A DNA stretch of 64,000 bases. Source: Thioalkalivibrio halophilus. GTDB taxonomy: Bacteria; Pseudomonadota; Gammaproteobacteria; Ectothiorhodospirales; Ectothiorhodospiraceae. This document shows, piece after piece, positions 8,620 to 15,959 of the stretch. How positions within the stretch are numbered: the first letter of the stretch is position 1; each line of letters opens with the position of its first letter. The DNA lies in NCBI RefSeq assembly GCF_001995255.1, contig NZ_MUZR01000008.1, positions 1-64,000 on the forward strand. The letters are read 5' to 3'. The translations under genes and the position numbers were made by a program. The notes under the pieces were generated by a model. The model was not told the DNA's origin. It did no database searches and worked only from the letters and a program-made list of their open reading frames with translations.

Positions 8620-10238
8620 GCCTGCGGCTCCTTGGTTGCGTGCCCTTCCACGGCACGGGTCCATTCGGGGGTCTGGCCCAGCGATGCCAGCCGCACCACC
8701 ACCTCGGACAGCTGCTCCGGAGCATTGCGATGAATCGCCTCCAGTTGAGCTTTGAGGCGCACTCCCAGGACGTCTTCTTGCCTGGGACCCAGTTTGAGTT
8801 GCCATCCCGAACGCGTACGCACGATGGCGTCTTCGGGGGGCTCGCGATCCTTGGTGGCCCCGGAGTCCTTGGGCGGCTGGAACAGGGCGCGCCACAGGCC
8901 GTCCGGGTCGCCCCGGTGGCGGTTGGCGGCGTCGCGCAAACGGCCCCACTGGCTGCGCCCGGGGACCTCGTCCTCCGCCAGGGGCGCATTGGGCGGGATC
9001 CCCTGCCAGCTGCGGGCCTCGTCAAGGGATGCGATCAGGGCCTCGAAGACCCGCCGGGCACGGTGCTCGGCGTCGAATTCGAGGAACTCGGTGCGGGCCA
9101 TCCGGCGCAGCCGGCGCAGCAGCGCGGTGTCGGGTGCCGCCGGGACCGAGCGGGTGTCCGTGGTTCGCGCAGCGGGCGCCTCCACCTGCAGGGACTTGTC
9201 GGCGAGCATCTGCGGCCGGGCGACGGCCTGGCCCAGGCCGGCCTCGCGGTAGTGCCCGAGGCCGTGTTCCAGCGCGGGCAGGGCCTCGGGCGGGGTGCCG
9301 GCGGGCAGGGTGTAATGCAGCACACTGCCGCGGGCGATCACCTGGCGGTCGGCATCCCGCCCCCGGCGCTTGCCGTTGTACGGGCTGTAGCTGCGCGTGC
9401 GCAGGAAACTCTTCTGGTGGTCCCACTCGGCGCCTTCGGGCAGGCCGAGGTACTGCGGTCGGGGCTGCAGGGTGGGCTGCCCGCGTTCGTCACGCAGCGC
9501 CAGATCGGACAGCAGCCACAGGGTCAGGGTGTTGTCAGAACCGCCAACGCTGGCCGGATGCGGCGGCGCCTGGTCCAGCGGCTCGATTTGCACGCGGCCG
9601 AACTCGGCGCTGCGCGAGCGGCCGAGACGCGCGGGGCCGTTCAGACATTGGTGCAGGCGCTGCACGAGCGCCTCGTCCAGGGTGTCGTCGGTCTGCAGCT
9701 CGAAGACAAAGCTCTGCCCGCGCTCCAGGGCTTCGTAGCCGAACAACTGGCCTTCTTCGACCCGGCCGGTCTCCGGCGCGATGGCGGTCTTGAGTGACTG
9801 TCGGGTGCGCGGGCGGATCCACCGACCGCAGGCATCGACATGGCCGCCACGCAGCTGGCGGGGCTGGCGCCCGTCCTCGGGTTCGCGATGCATGAGGTTG
9901 AGCACCCGGTCGCGGTCCAGACGGGCGTGACCGCTTCCCGCAACCTTCTGCTTGGCGTCTTCGTTCTTGTAGTGGTGAAGGGCGAGCGGCACCGGCCAGG
10001 CGGGGGTGCCGGGTTCGCTTTCGGGCAGGGCGTCGCAGAAGCGGACCCCCCCGCCGTGAAACACCTGCCAGGCCTGATCGGGGGCCAGGCTGGCGTACAG
10101 CCGGCCCGCCGCCAGGCCCAGAAAGAGGCTGCCCGGCAGATGATCGAGGGTTTCGTGTTCGCCTGCGGTGGCGGCAGACCGGCTGACGATCACGTCCTGC
10201 TCCAGGGTGACGCGGAAGGCGTGGCGCGTGGCACTCAT
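8616..10238 (-). CDS. csx10: Csx10, Cas5-like subunit of III-D
   Basis: A 540-residue protein with the marks of Csx10, the Cas5-group protein that defines subtype III-D and caps the crRNA 5' handle. Visible are the opening strand HAFRVTLEQDVIVSRSA, the segment LPGSLFLGLAAGRLYA at 34-49, and LNGPARLGRSRSAEFGRVQI near 198-217, the family glycine loop. A second half has LPEGAEWDHQKSFLRTRSYS. The last 170 residues, from LLRRLRRMARTEFLEF on, are helical and are not needed for a Cas5 fold; they are a candidate for a fused small-subunit domain. The start at 10238 overlaps the preceding cas7 stop by ATGA. Confidence 0.85.
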   Translation of the reverse strand: MSATRHAFRVTLEQDVIVSRSAATAGEHETLDHLPGSLFLGLAAGRLYASLAPDQAWQVFHGGGVRFCDALPESEPGTPAWPVPLALHHYKNEDAKQKVAGSGHARLDRDRVLNLMHREPEDGRQPRQLRGGHVDACGRWIRPRTRQSLKTAIAPETGRVEEGQLFGYEALERGQSFVFELQTDDTLDEALVQRLHQCLNGPARLGRSRSAEFGRVQIEPLDQAPPHPASVGGSDNTLTLWLLSDLALRDERGQPTLQPRPQYLGLPEGAEWDHQKSFLRTRSYSPYNGKRRGRDADRQVIARGSVLHYTLPAGTPPEALPALEHGLGHYREAGLGQAVARPQMLADKSLQVEAPAARTTDTRSVPAAPDTALLRRLRRMARTEFLEFDAEHRARRVFEALIASLDEARSWQGIPPNAPLAEDEVPGRSQWGRLRDAANRHRGDPDGLWRALFQPPKDSGATKDREPPEDAIVRTRSGWQLKLGPRQEDVLGVRLKAQLEAIHRNAPEQLSEVVVRLASLGQTPEWTRAVEGHATKEPQA

Positions 10239-10891
10239 GACGGATCCCTCAGGCTGAGTTCGGCCTCACCCAGGCCGCGGTTGCGTTCGGCGCCGACGGC
10301 GCTGATCAGCGGCAGGACGCCTTCCAGCGTGCTCCACAGATCGGCTTCATCGAGCGCGCGCTGCTGTTGCCGACGCAGTTCCTCTTCCAGCGAGGTTACC
10401 TCCAGGCCCAGTGGCGTCTGCAGCTGCATGGGGAGGGCGACCTCGGTGCCCCGCAGGGTCTTGTCGCTGGCGCTGCCCTGTCGGTTGATGGCCGTGCGAT
10501 GGACGTCCCGGAACAGGAACGGCCGCAGCTGCGGGCCATCGGTGTCGGGATGGGCGAGGAATGCTCGCTCGGGCTCCGGCAGCGTGGCGTCATCCACCTG
10601 CAGCATCCCCGGCCGGGTGGCGGAGCGCGCCTCCTGGCCGCTGCGGGAGCCGAACAGGAGTTCTTCCACGTTTCCGGCAGGGCCGTCGGGCAGGGTGACC
10701 CCGTCGAACCAGTTCCAGGTGCCGGCGCAGCGCATCGCATGGCGCAGCAGGCCCTTGAGATGGCGGCCGGGGATGACCGGCAGGCCGTCACGGTCGCGTG
10801 CGGTGAGTGCGTCGAGATGCGTACCGGCGGAATGGCCGCTGCCACAGTGCCAGTAGCCGTGCAGCTGCACGGTCAGGGTCTTCGTCGACAT
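10235..10891 (-). CDS. single-domain Cas7 (Csm3-like) RAMP protein
   Basis: A 218-residue Cas7-family backbone subunit. It has the typical first strand LTVQLHGYWHCGSGHSAG, D27 aligned with the catalytic aspartate of Csm3, the helix signature GLPVIPGRHLKGLLRHAM at 36-53, an FRDVHR segment like that in other Csm3 proteins, and the C-terminal glycine loop GAERNRGLGEAEL. It directly follows cas10 with start and stop codons sharing one base (TGATG), so the two are likely translationally coupled. Confidence 0.86.
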   Translation of the reverse strand: MSTKTLTVQLHGYWHCGSGHSAGTHLDALTARDRDGLPVIPGRHLKGLLRHAMRCAGTWNWFDGVTLPDGPAGNVEELLFGSRSGQEARSATRPGMLQVDDATLPEPERAFLAHPDTDGPQLRPFLFRDVHRTAINRQGSASDKTLRGTEVALPMQLQTPLGLEVTSLEEELRRQQQRALDEADLWSTLEGVLPLISAVGAERNRGLGEAELSLRDPS

Positions 10892-12531
10892 CAGGCGGTC
10901 TCCTTCCGGGTGTCTTGCCTGTGGAGGGCCAGCAGCGCCAGCAGGTCGCCCAGCGGGCTGTAGCGCTCCCGGCTCCCTCCGTCGCGGTCGCCGTCACGCT
11001 CGGGGCCGAACGGGAGATCGTGTTCATCGGCCCGGCCGACCAGCGCTTCCAGGTGGCGGTCGAACTCGTGCAGTGCCCGGGCCGCCGGGGCTTCGGCCAG
11101 GGCGCGCCAGCGGTTGTATTCCTTGCGCGCAAGCTCGGGGCTTTCGTGGATGCGGGTGGCGAGCTGGCGCAGGCGCGCGGCGTTGAGGGCACCGTCCTGC
11201 AGGTGCTCGACAAGATCACGCAGCGTTTGCAGCCTCGGCAGGCCGGCGGCGTCCACCTGGCCTACCGCGTAAGCCGGGAGGCCCAGGTGATAGACCGTGT
11301 TGTGCGTCGACTCGTAGCGTTCCATCTCCTGACTACTCAGGGCCGCGGCATCGTCCGCCAGGCTGGTCTGGATCCGGTGGAAGGCGATGGATGACGGCAC
11401 TGTCGCCTCCTCGGTGGCCGAGCGCGACTGCTGCTTGGCACGGTCGCACAGGCTTTCCGCCAGCTGATAGCCGCGGGCGAACGGTTGCCCGGACTTGAGA
11501 TAGGTGATGCCGGCACAGGCGGTCAGCCGTTCTGGCAGGCGCTCGATGACATCGTCCGGTGTGCCGGCCTCCTTCAGTTGTCCGCGAAGGGTCTGCAGCA
11601 TGCGTTCGGATTCGCGCTCGAAGGCCTCGATGAAGTTCTCGGTGAAGTCCAGTGCAAGGTCGGCGCGCACCAGAAGGGTCAGGTCGTCACCCCCCAGAAC
11701 CAGCGGGCGTGCGGGGTAGACGCCGTCGTTGATCTGCGGCTGCAGCACGTCCTGCGTGGCGCTGCGGGCGGCGTCGCCCGTGGCTGCGTCCAGCCCTTCC
11801 GAGAAGGCGCGGTAAAGCCGGACGTAGTGTTCGGGGGCGTGTCCGGTGGCGTCTCCCAGTACCCGCAGGATCTGGCCCAGGCCGTTGCCGTCCGCGTGGA
11901 TGAGCCCGACCATGCCGTCTTCGCCCAGCGGGAAGCGCCGCGATCCGGGCTCGTCCTGTTCGAAGTTCCGGGGCCACTCGGCCCGGTCATCCGGGTCGAA
12001 CTTGTGCGCCAGACCCGCGTGTTCCGACCGAGCGAACTGCCGCTTGACCCGAGTGGCGGCATCCACCGGTTCCCGGTCACGCTTGCGGTCCCGGGCCACG
12101 GCGACCTCGCCGGTACGGGCGTTGCGCTCGGCGACGGGCGCCGGGTTCGGCAGCGCGGCGGGGCGCAGGTTGCGCATGCCGGCAAGCGTGTCGATCCCCG
12201 TGTTGATGGCCCCCTTCACCGACTCACCCGAGCAGATGCAGTCCACCCGCTCGATGCCGGGCAGGAGCTGGGCCACCAGCGTGCGCCACAGGGCCCGGAA
12301 GCGCCGGGCGGTCTCTGCGTCCTCGAACACCAGGTACAGGGCACCACCGGCCCGCCGCGGTGCCGGCAGCGACTCGGGTTCCACCTCGCAGGCGCGCAGG
12401 GCCTGGTCGAGGATGCCACGCGAGAGCTCGTCCAGCAGGTCGCTCCCCGCCACCATGTCGGCCAGGCGGCCGGAGGCGAAGAGGAATGGCTGGATGGAGC
12501 GGGCTTCGAACAGATAGGCGTGGTAGCGCAT
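10891..12531 (-). CDS. cas10: Cas10 without HD domain, GGDD polymerase
   Basis: A 546-residue large subunit of the type III effector. The palm motif LGGDDLTLLV (GGDD at 280-283) is intact, which predicts synthesis of cyclic oligoadenylate on target RNA binding and fits the three CARF proteins nearby. An earlier palm segment MVGLIHADGNGLG sits at 207-219. The N-terminus begins straight with AYLFEARSIQPFLFASGRLA and shows no HD metal-binding motif, as is usual for III-D, so ssDNA cleavage by this protein is not expected. The start at 12531 has AAGGA just upstream; the longer open frame before it is low-complexity read-through. It opens the leftward operon of six genes. Confidence 0.92.
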   Translation of the reverse strand: MRYHAYLFEARSIQPFLFASGRLADMVAGSDLLDELSRGILDQALRACEVEPESLPAPRRAGGALYLVFEDAETARRFRALWRTLVAQLLPGIERVDCICSGESVKGAINTGIDTLAGMRNLRPAALPNPAPVAERNARTGEVAVARDRKRDREPVDAATRVKRQFARSEHAGLAHKFDPDDRAEWPRNFEQDEPGSRRFPLGEDGMVGLIHADGNGLGQILRVLGDATGHAPEHYVRLYRAFSEGLDAATGDAARSATQDVLQPQINDGVYPARPLVLGGDDLTLLVRADLALDFTENFIEAFERESERMLQTLRGQLKEAGTPDDVIERLPERLTACAGITYLKSGQPFARGYQLAESLCDRAKQQSRSATEEATVPSSIAFHRIQTSLADDAAALSSQEMERYESTHNTVYHLGLPAYAVGQVDAAGLPRLQTLRDLVEHLQDGALNAARLRQLATRIHESPELARKEYNRWRALAEAPAARALHEFDRHLEALVGRADEHDLPFGPERDGDRDGGSRERYSPLGDLLALLALHRQDTRKETA

Positions 12532-12787
12532 AGGTCCTTCCTTGACGGGCCGGAGGCCTTGCCTCCTGGCGGCGGGGACGATTTTTTGCTGGAGGGTACA
12601 AAAAAAATGCGGATGCGGCAGCTGCGAAAAGGTTGTGGCCGGACTCGGGAAGTATCTCGGTGGAGGGCGTAGCGGCGGTATGTGCGGCACTCGGCGGAAA
12701 TACCGCTGACACGCGGAGGTTCGAGTCGCGCGCGTTCCGGGTAACCGGTCGGACGTAAACCGCATCCGCGAGGTGCGGCCCCGGAAG
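12532..12787 (-). promoter_or_regulatory. array trailer and cas10 upstream region
   Basis: 256 bp between the array and cas10. It has an AT-rich patch with a run of eight A near 12598-12606 (T-run on the minus strand), which could end or weaken transcription arriving from the array, and GGAAGGAC before the cas10 start. If the array is read leftwards, this is the trailer and any array transcript runs toward cas10, so readthrough could feed cas10 expression. No clear promoter boxes are visible. Confidence 0.4.
12720..12755 (-). repeat. degenerate terminal CRISPR repeat
   Basis: The last nine bases (CGGTCGGAC, 12747-12755) are identical to the right end of the true repeats on the plus strand and 14 of the last 17 match. 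The distance to the first intact repeat is 32 nt (12756-12787), exactly a spacer length. The other half of the unit has decayed. A degenerate repeat is typical of the leader-distal end, so this supports a leader on the right. Confidence 0.55.
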
Positions 12788-13235
12788 GTCTTAATCCCCT
12801 TTCAGTCGGGGCATCGGTCGGACGAGCTGCCCCAGGCCCCGGCCATGATGCAGAGTCTTAATCCCCTTTCAGTCGGGGCATCGGTCGGACGCTCTTATGC
12901 ACCCAGTAGCGACGGCGAAGGCGTCTTAATCCCCTTTCAGTCGGGGCATCGGTCGGACAGCTCTATGGAGCTGGTCTGGGAGTAAACCCGCGTCTTAATC
13001 CCCTTTCAGTCGGGGCATCGGTCGGACGGCCACGGCCGTAGGGGCATTCGGCGGCATAGGGTCTTAATCCCCTTTCAGTCGGGGCATCGGTCGGACGTTT
13101 AACACCTTTGAAGGGAGAAGTGATGAACAGTCTTAATCCCCTTTCAGTCGGGGCATCGGTCGGACCTCTGACTTTTATTTTTTGAGTCGTCTCCCCGTGG
13201 TCTTAATCCCCTTTCAGTCGGGGCATCGGTCGGAC
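12788..13235 (-). CRISPR. CRISPR array, 7 repeats of 36 bp, 6 spacers
   Basis: Seven identical 36-bp repeats start at 12788, 12855, 12923, 12992, 13061, 13130 and 13200. Spacers (31, 32, 33, 33, 33 and 34 bp) lie at 12824-12854, 12891-12922, 12959-12991, 13028-13060, 13097-13129 and 13166-13199. Read on the minus strand the repeat begins GTCCGACC, has a CCCC/GGGG hairpin, then ends ATTAAGAC, close to the common type III crRNA handle ATTGAAAC; on the plus strand the tail after the hairpin is 12 nt with no such handle. I therefore assign transcription to the minus strand, leader to the right. The short array and perfectly identical repeats suggest recent activity. The spacer at 13166-13199 is AT-rich compared with the host. 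Confidence 0.95.
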
Positions 13236-13478
13236 TCTTCCGCTTCGTAGATAAGCCGTAGATTCAGCGGCTTGCGACGTCCAGTCCTGCACCAATCTGG
13301 TGCAGAAAAAGTTTGCTTGTTGAGTCGGGATAACCACGGCCAAAGGCTAGCCCGCCGGAGAGGTGCCACGCAAGGTCCGACGGCTCGACAATCCCGACAA
13401 GCTTGCCGGGCCGGACACGGCGGCGCGCACGGTGGAGGATCGTAATTGCCAATTCATCGAATCGAAAGGAGCCGCACC
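13236..13478. promoter_or_regulatory. probable CRISPR leader / cas2 promoter region
   Basis: 243 bp between the array and cas2. By the orientation argued for the array this is the leader, and it must also drive the rightward cas2-cas2-cas1-RT operon. A perfect inverted repeat CTGCACC-AATCT-GGTGCAG lies at 13287-13305, 51 bp from the first repeat, followed by A5, which could be a leader anchoring or integration-protein site. The cas2 ribosome binding site AAAGGAG is at its right end. I cannot place the promoters with confidence. Confidence 0.5.
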
Positions 13479-13763
13479 ATGCGACGTCGACCCGCGATCA
13501 TTGCTTACGACATCAGCAGCCCCTTGCGCCGTCGGCGCGTTCACCGGCAGTTGGTCCAGTGGCGTATCGATGGCCAGAAATCGGTCCACGAATGCCTTCT
13601 TGCCCCGCAGGAAGCGGACGAGCTCTACCTCCAGCTCGGTGAGCTGATTGACCCGGACAAGGATCGTCTTCTGCTGGCCTGGTTGACGCCGAATGCCCCG
13701 ATCGAGGCGCGGGGCAGTGGCGACAGCGAGAGCCTGTTTCGCCGGATGCTGAGGGTCGGATGA
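13479..13763 (+). CDS. cas2: Cas2, first copy
   Basis: A 94-residue Cas2, half of the Cas1-Cas2 spacer integrase. It has the first strand with the usual aspartate (AIIAYDISSPLRRRRVHRQL), a QKSVHECLL strand, and ends with a short C-terminal region after LLLAWL. The start at 13479 is chosen for the AAAGGAG site; a frame extending 11 codons upstream has none. Its stop overlaps the next gene by ATGA. The protein differs strongly from the Cas2 that follows. Confidence 0.83.
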   Translation: MRRRPAIIAYDISSPLRRRRVHRQLVQWRIDGQKSVHECLLAPQEADELYLQLGELIDPDKDRLLLAWLTPNAPIEARGSGDSESLFRRMLRVG

Positions 13764-14107
13764 TGCATGGGGATAAGTGGTATCTGGTCGCCTATGACAT
13801 CCGTTGCCCGCGGCGCTTGCGTCGGGTCCAGCGCGAAATCGTAAAGGACGCTCAGGGTTTGCAGCAGTCGGTCTACCTGGTGCGCGGAAGCCGGCAGTAT
13901 CTGCAGGAGCTTCTGGGCCGACTTGAGGGGCACATGGAACCGTCGGTGGATGATCTGAGGGCCTATCCCGTGCCGCACCCGGCTCGACTCTGGTGTGGCG
14001 GCGCAATGGTCAGTGCAAGCGTTGAACGCAATGAGTCGGTCGAGGCCATCGGCGTGTGGTGGGACTGGTTGTCGGAACGGATACGGCGCTGGCGGGCGTC
14101 CGCATGA
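13760..14107 (+). CDS. cas2: Cas2, second copy
   Basis: A 115-residue Cas2 with the classical start KWYLVAYDIRCPRRLRRVQRE, the aspartate in AYD, and the QQSVYLVRGS strand. It is longer than the first copy and shares little sequence with it beyond the fold-defining segments, so the pair is not a recent duplication. Two ATG codons in tandem (13760, 13763) make the exact start uncertain by one residue. It overlaps both neighbours by ATGA, so both Cas2 proteins and Cas1 should be made together, perhaps as a heterodimeric Cas2 core. Confidence 0.85.
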   Translation: MMHGDKWYLVAYDIRCPRRLRRVQREIVKDAQGLQQSVYLVRGSRQYLQELLGRLEGHMEPSVDDLRAYPVPHPARLWCGGAMVSASVERNESVEAIGVWWDWLSERIRRWRASA

Positions 14108-15099
14108 GTGACGGACTCTGGTTGATCGTCGACCGTCGCGGGGCCACGCTCTCGGTTGAACACCAGTCGGTGCGGGTGGATGAGCCGGACGGTTCGTTTC
14201 GGCGAGTGCCTCCGGCGCTGCTGGAGGCGGTCGTGATCCATGGCAGGAATTCCGTCGCCAGCGACGTGTGGCGCTTGTTGGCCGGCCAGGGAGTTCCGGC
14301 GGTGTTGTTGCCGGGACGGGGCCATGGCCCCGCGGCCTGGGTGGGTGGCGGGCTGGGCGGATCGTTGAACATCCGCAGGTGTCAGTTCAGGGCTGCCGAG
14401 GACGCTCAAGGCTGCTTGCTCCTTGCGCGTCGAATGGTGCAACGGAAGTTCCGGGGATACATGGATGCCTTGATCTGGGCCGGGCACGGCGAGTCGACCT
14501 TTCAGAACCGACTGCTTGAGCTGCAGTCCCACCTCGACGAGGCGGTAACGCTCGAACATGTTCGAGGGCTGGAGGGAGCAGCGGCGCGGTTCTGGTATGA
14601 CTGGCTGGCTGAACGAATTCCCGAGGAATGGCGATTCCTTGGGAGAAACCGCCGTCCACCCCGGGATCCCGTCAACGCGATGCTGTCTCTGGGCTATACG
14701 CTGCTGGCGACTCAGGCGCACTCACGGGTCGAAGCGGCTGGTCTGGATGTGCATCTGGGCTTTCTGCATCAGCCGGTACCGGGCCGCCCGGCGCTGGCGC
14801 TGGATGTGATGGAGCCGCTCCGGCCCTGGGTGGATCTGTTCGTACTGGGGCTGCTCGATCGTGTGGTGGGGCCCGCCGATTTTTCCAACAACGATCTCGA
14901 TGGTTGCCGCCTGCACAAGGAACCGCGAGGCCGCTTTTATTCTGCCTGGGCGTACTGGAACCGCGAGGTTCCGCCCGCCGTGTCCGGCGATGACGACGTG
15001 GAATCGGTGTCAGGCAAGGGGGTGGGTGCGTGGCTGCAAGCGGAAGTCCGGTCGCTGCGGGCAGAGCTCGAGTCGATCCGGCAGGAGATCTCGGCATGA
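14104..15099 (+). CDS. cas1: Cas1 integrase
   Basis: A 331-residue Cas1, the catalytic subunit for spacer insertion. The N-terminal beta domain starts LWLIVDRRGATLSVEHQSVR; the conserved helix VVIHGRNSVASDVWRLLA lies at 43-60. Active-site residues are in place: E157 in LEGAAARFWYDWL, H222 in HLGFLHQPVPGRP, and E237 in LALDVMEPLRPWVDL. The ATG at 14104 overlaps the second cas2 stop; its own stop overlaps the reverse transcriptase start. The C-terminal tail after about 295 is charged and helical (EVRSLRAELESIRQEI), which could contact the RT. Confidence 0.93.
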   Translation: MSDGLWLIVDRRGATLSVEHQSVRVDEPDGSFRRVPPALLEAVVIHGRNSVASDVWRLLAGQGVPAVLLPGRGHGPAAWVGGGLGGSLNIRRCQFRAAEDAQGCLLLARRMVQRKFRGYMDALIWAGHGESTFQNRLLELQSHLDEAVTLEHVRGLEGAAARFWYDWLAERIPEEWRFLGRNRRPPRDPVNAMLSLGYTLLATQAHSRVEAAGLDVHLGFLHQPVPGRPALALDVMEPLRPWVDLFVLGLLDRVVGPADFSNNDLDGCRLHKEPRGRFYSAWAYWNREVPPAVSGDDDVESVSGKGVGAWLQAEVRSLRAELESIRQEISA

Positions 15100-15953
15100 A
15101 CGCCTTGCTGGACTCCATGGTGGATCCGGAGAACGTACAGAAGGCCTGGCGCAGGGTGCGCCGCGACCGGGCTCCCTGGTCGCCAGAGGTCAACCGGGAA
15201 CATCTGGACCAGGCGCTGCCTCGCCACCTGCTGCGGTTGGTTCAGGACCTGCAAACCGGGCGGTATCGGCCAGGAGCAATGCGTCAGTTTGCTGTGGCCA
15301 AGGGCGACGGCGGGCGGCGTGTGATTTCCGCCCAGTACCTTCGGGACAAGCTCGCCCAACGTATGGCGCATCAGGTGCTCGAACCGCGGGTCGAACCGTT
15401 CCTGCATCCCGACAGTTTTGGCTATCGACCGGGGCGGGGTGTTCCGCATGCGCTCCATCGCGTGCGTGAGCGGATTGCCACGGGGTTGGACTGGGTGGTG
15501 GACGCAGATATTCGCTCGTTCTTCGATCAGGTGCCGCACCGCGGCGTACGTCGGGAGCTGAAGCGTTTCGTACGCGATCGCGGCTTGCGGCGCCTGATTG
15601 ATCGCTGGCTTGTCGCGGGCAGCCATTCCGCCTCGTTGGCCGGATCCCGGAGAGGAGTGCCACAAGGAGCGGTTTTGTCACCGCTGCTTTGTAATATCTT
15701 CCTCGACCGCCTTGATCGCAGTCTGGCGGATGCCGGCATCCCGTTCGTCCGCTACGCGGATGATTTTCTTCTACTCGCTGCGACCCGGACCGACGCTGAA
15801 CGGGCGCGCAGTCATGTGGATCGTTGCCTTCGGCGGATGGGACTCGAACTGCACCCGGACAAAACCCGCGTCTCCAGGGTTTCGCCGCGCGTACGGTTTC
15901 TCGGGGAGCCCGTTGTGCGTCGGTCGCGGGCTACCCGCAAACGCCGGCAGTGA
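15096..15953 (+). CDS. stand-alone CRISPR-associated reverse transcriptase
   Basis: A 285-residue reverse transcriptase of the group II intron-like lineage used by type III adaptation modules. RT blocks are visible in order: FAVAKGDGGRRVISAQYLRD at 65-84, FLHPDSFGYRPGRG at 102-115, VVDADIRSFFDQVPH at 134-148 with catalytic D137, RRGVPQGAVLSPLLCNIFLD at 185-204, and VRYADDFLLLA at 218-228 with D222 and D223. It ends soon after VRFLGEPVV, so it lacks a thumb/maturase domain and any fused Cas1 or Cas6. Overlap with cas1 by ATGA suggests a working Cas1-Cas2-RT complex that can take spacers from RNA through cDNA. There is no sign of a group II intron around it. Confidence 0.9.
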   Translation: MNALLDSMVDPENVQKAWRRVRRDRAPWSPEVNREHLDQALPRHLLRLVQDLQTGRYRPGAMRQFAVAKGDGGRRVISAQYLRDKLAQRMAHQVLEPRVEPFLHPDSFGYRPGRGVPHALHRVRERIATGLDWVVDADIRSFFDQVPHRGVRRELKRFVRDRGLRRLIDRWLVAGSHSASLAGSRRGVPQGAVLSPLLCNIFLDRLDRSLADAGIPFVRYADDFLLLAATRTDAERARSHVDRCLRRMGLELHPDKTRVSRVSPRVRFLGEPVVRRSRATRKRRQ

Positions 15954-15959
15954 TCGTAC

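Noticed and set aside
12788-13235. Reading the array on the plus strand with the leader next to cas10
   Set aside because: The plus-strand repeat has a 12-nt tail after the hairpin without a standard handle, and the degenerate repeat would then be at the leader end. The opposite direction fits better.
15096-15953. Group II intron carrying the reverse transcriptase
   Set aside because: No intron ends or maturase domain; the gene overlaps cas1 by ATGA and ends shortly before the CARF gene.
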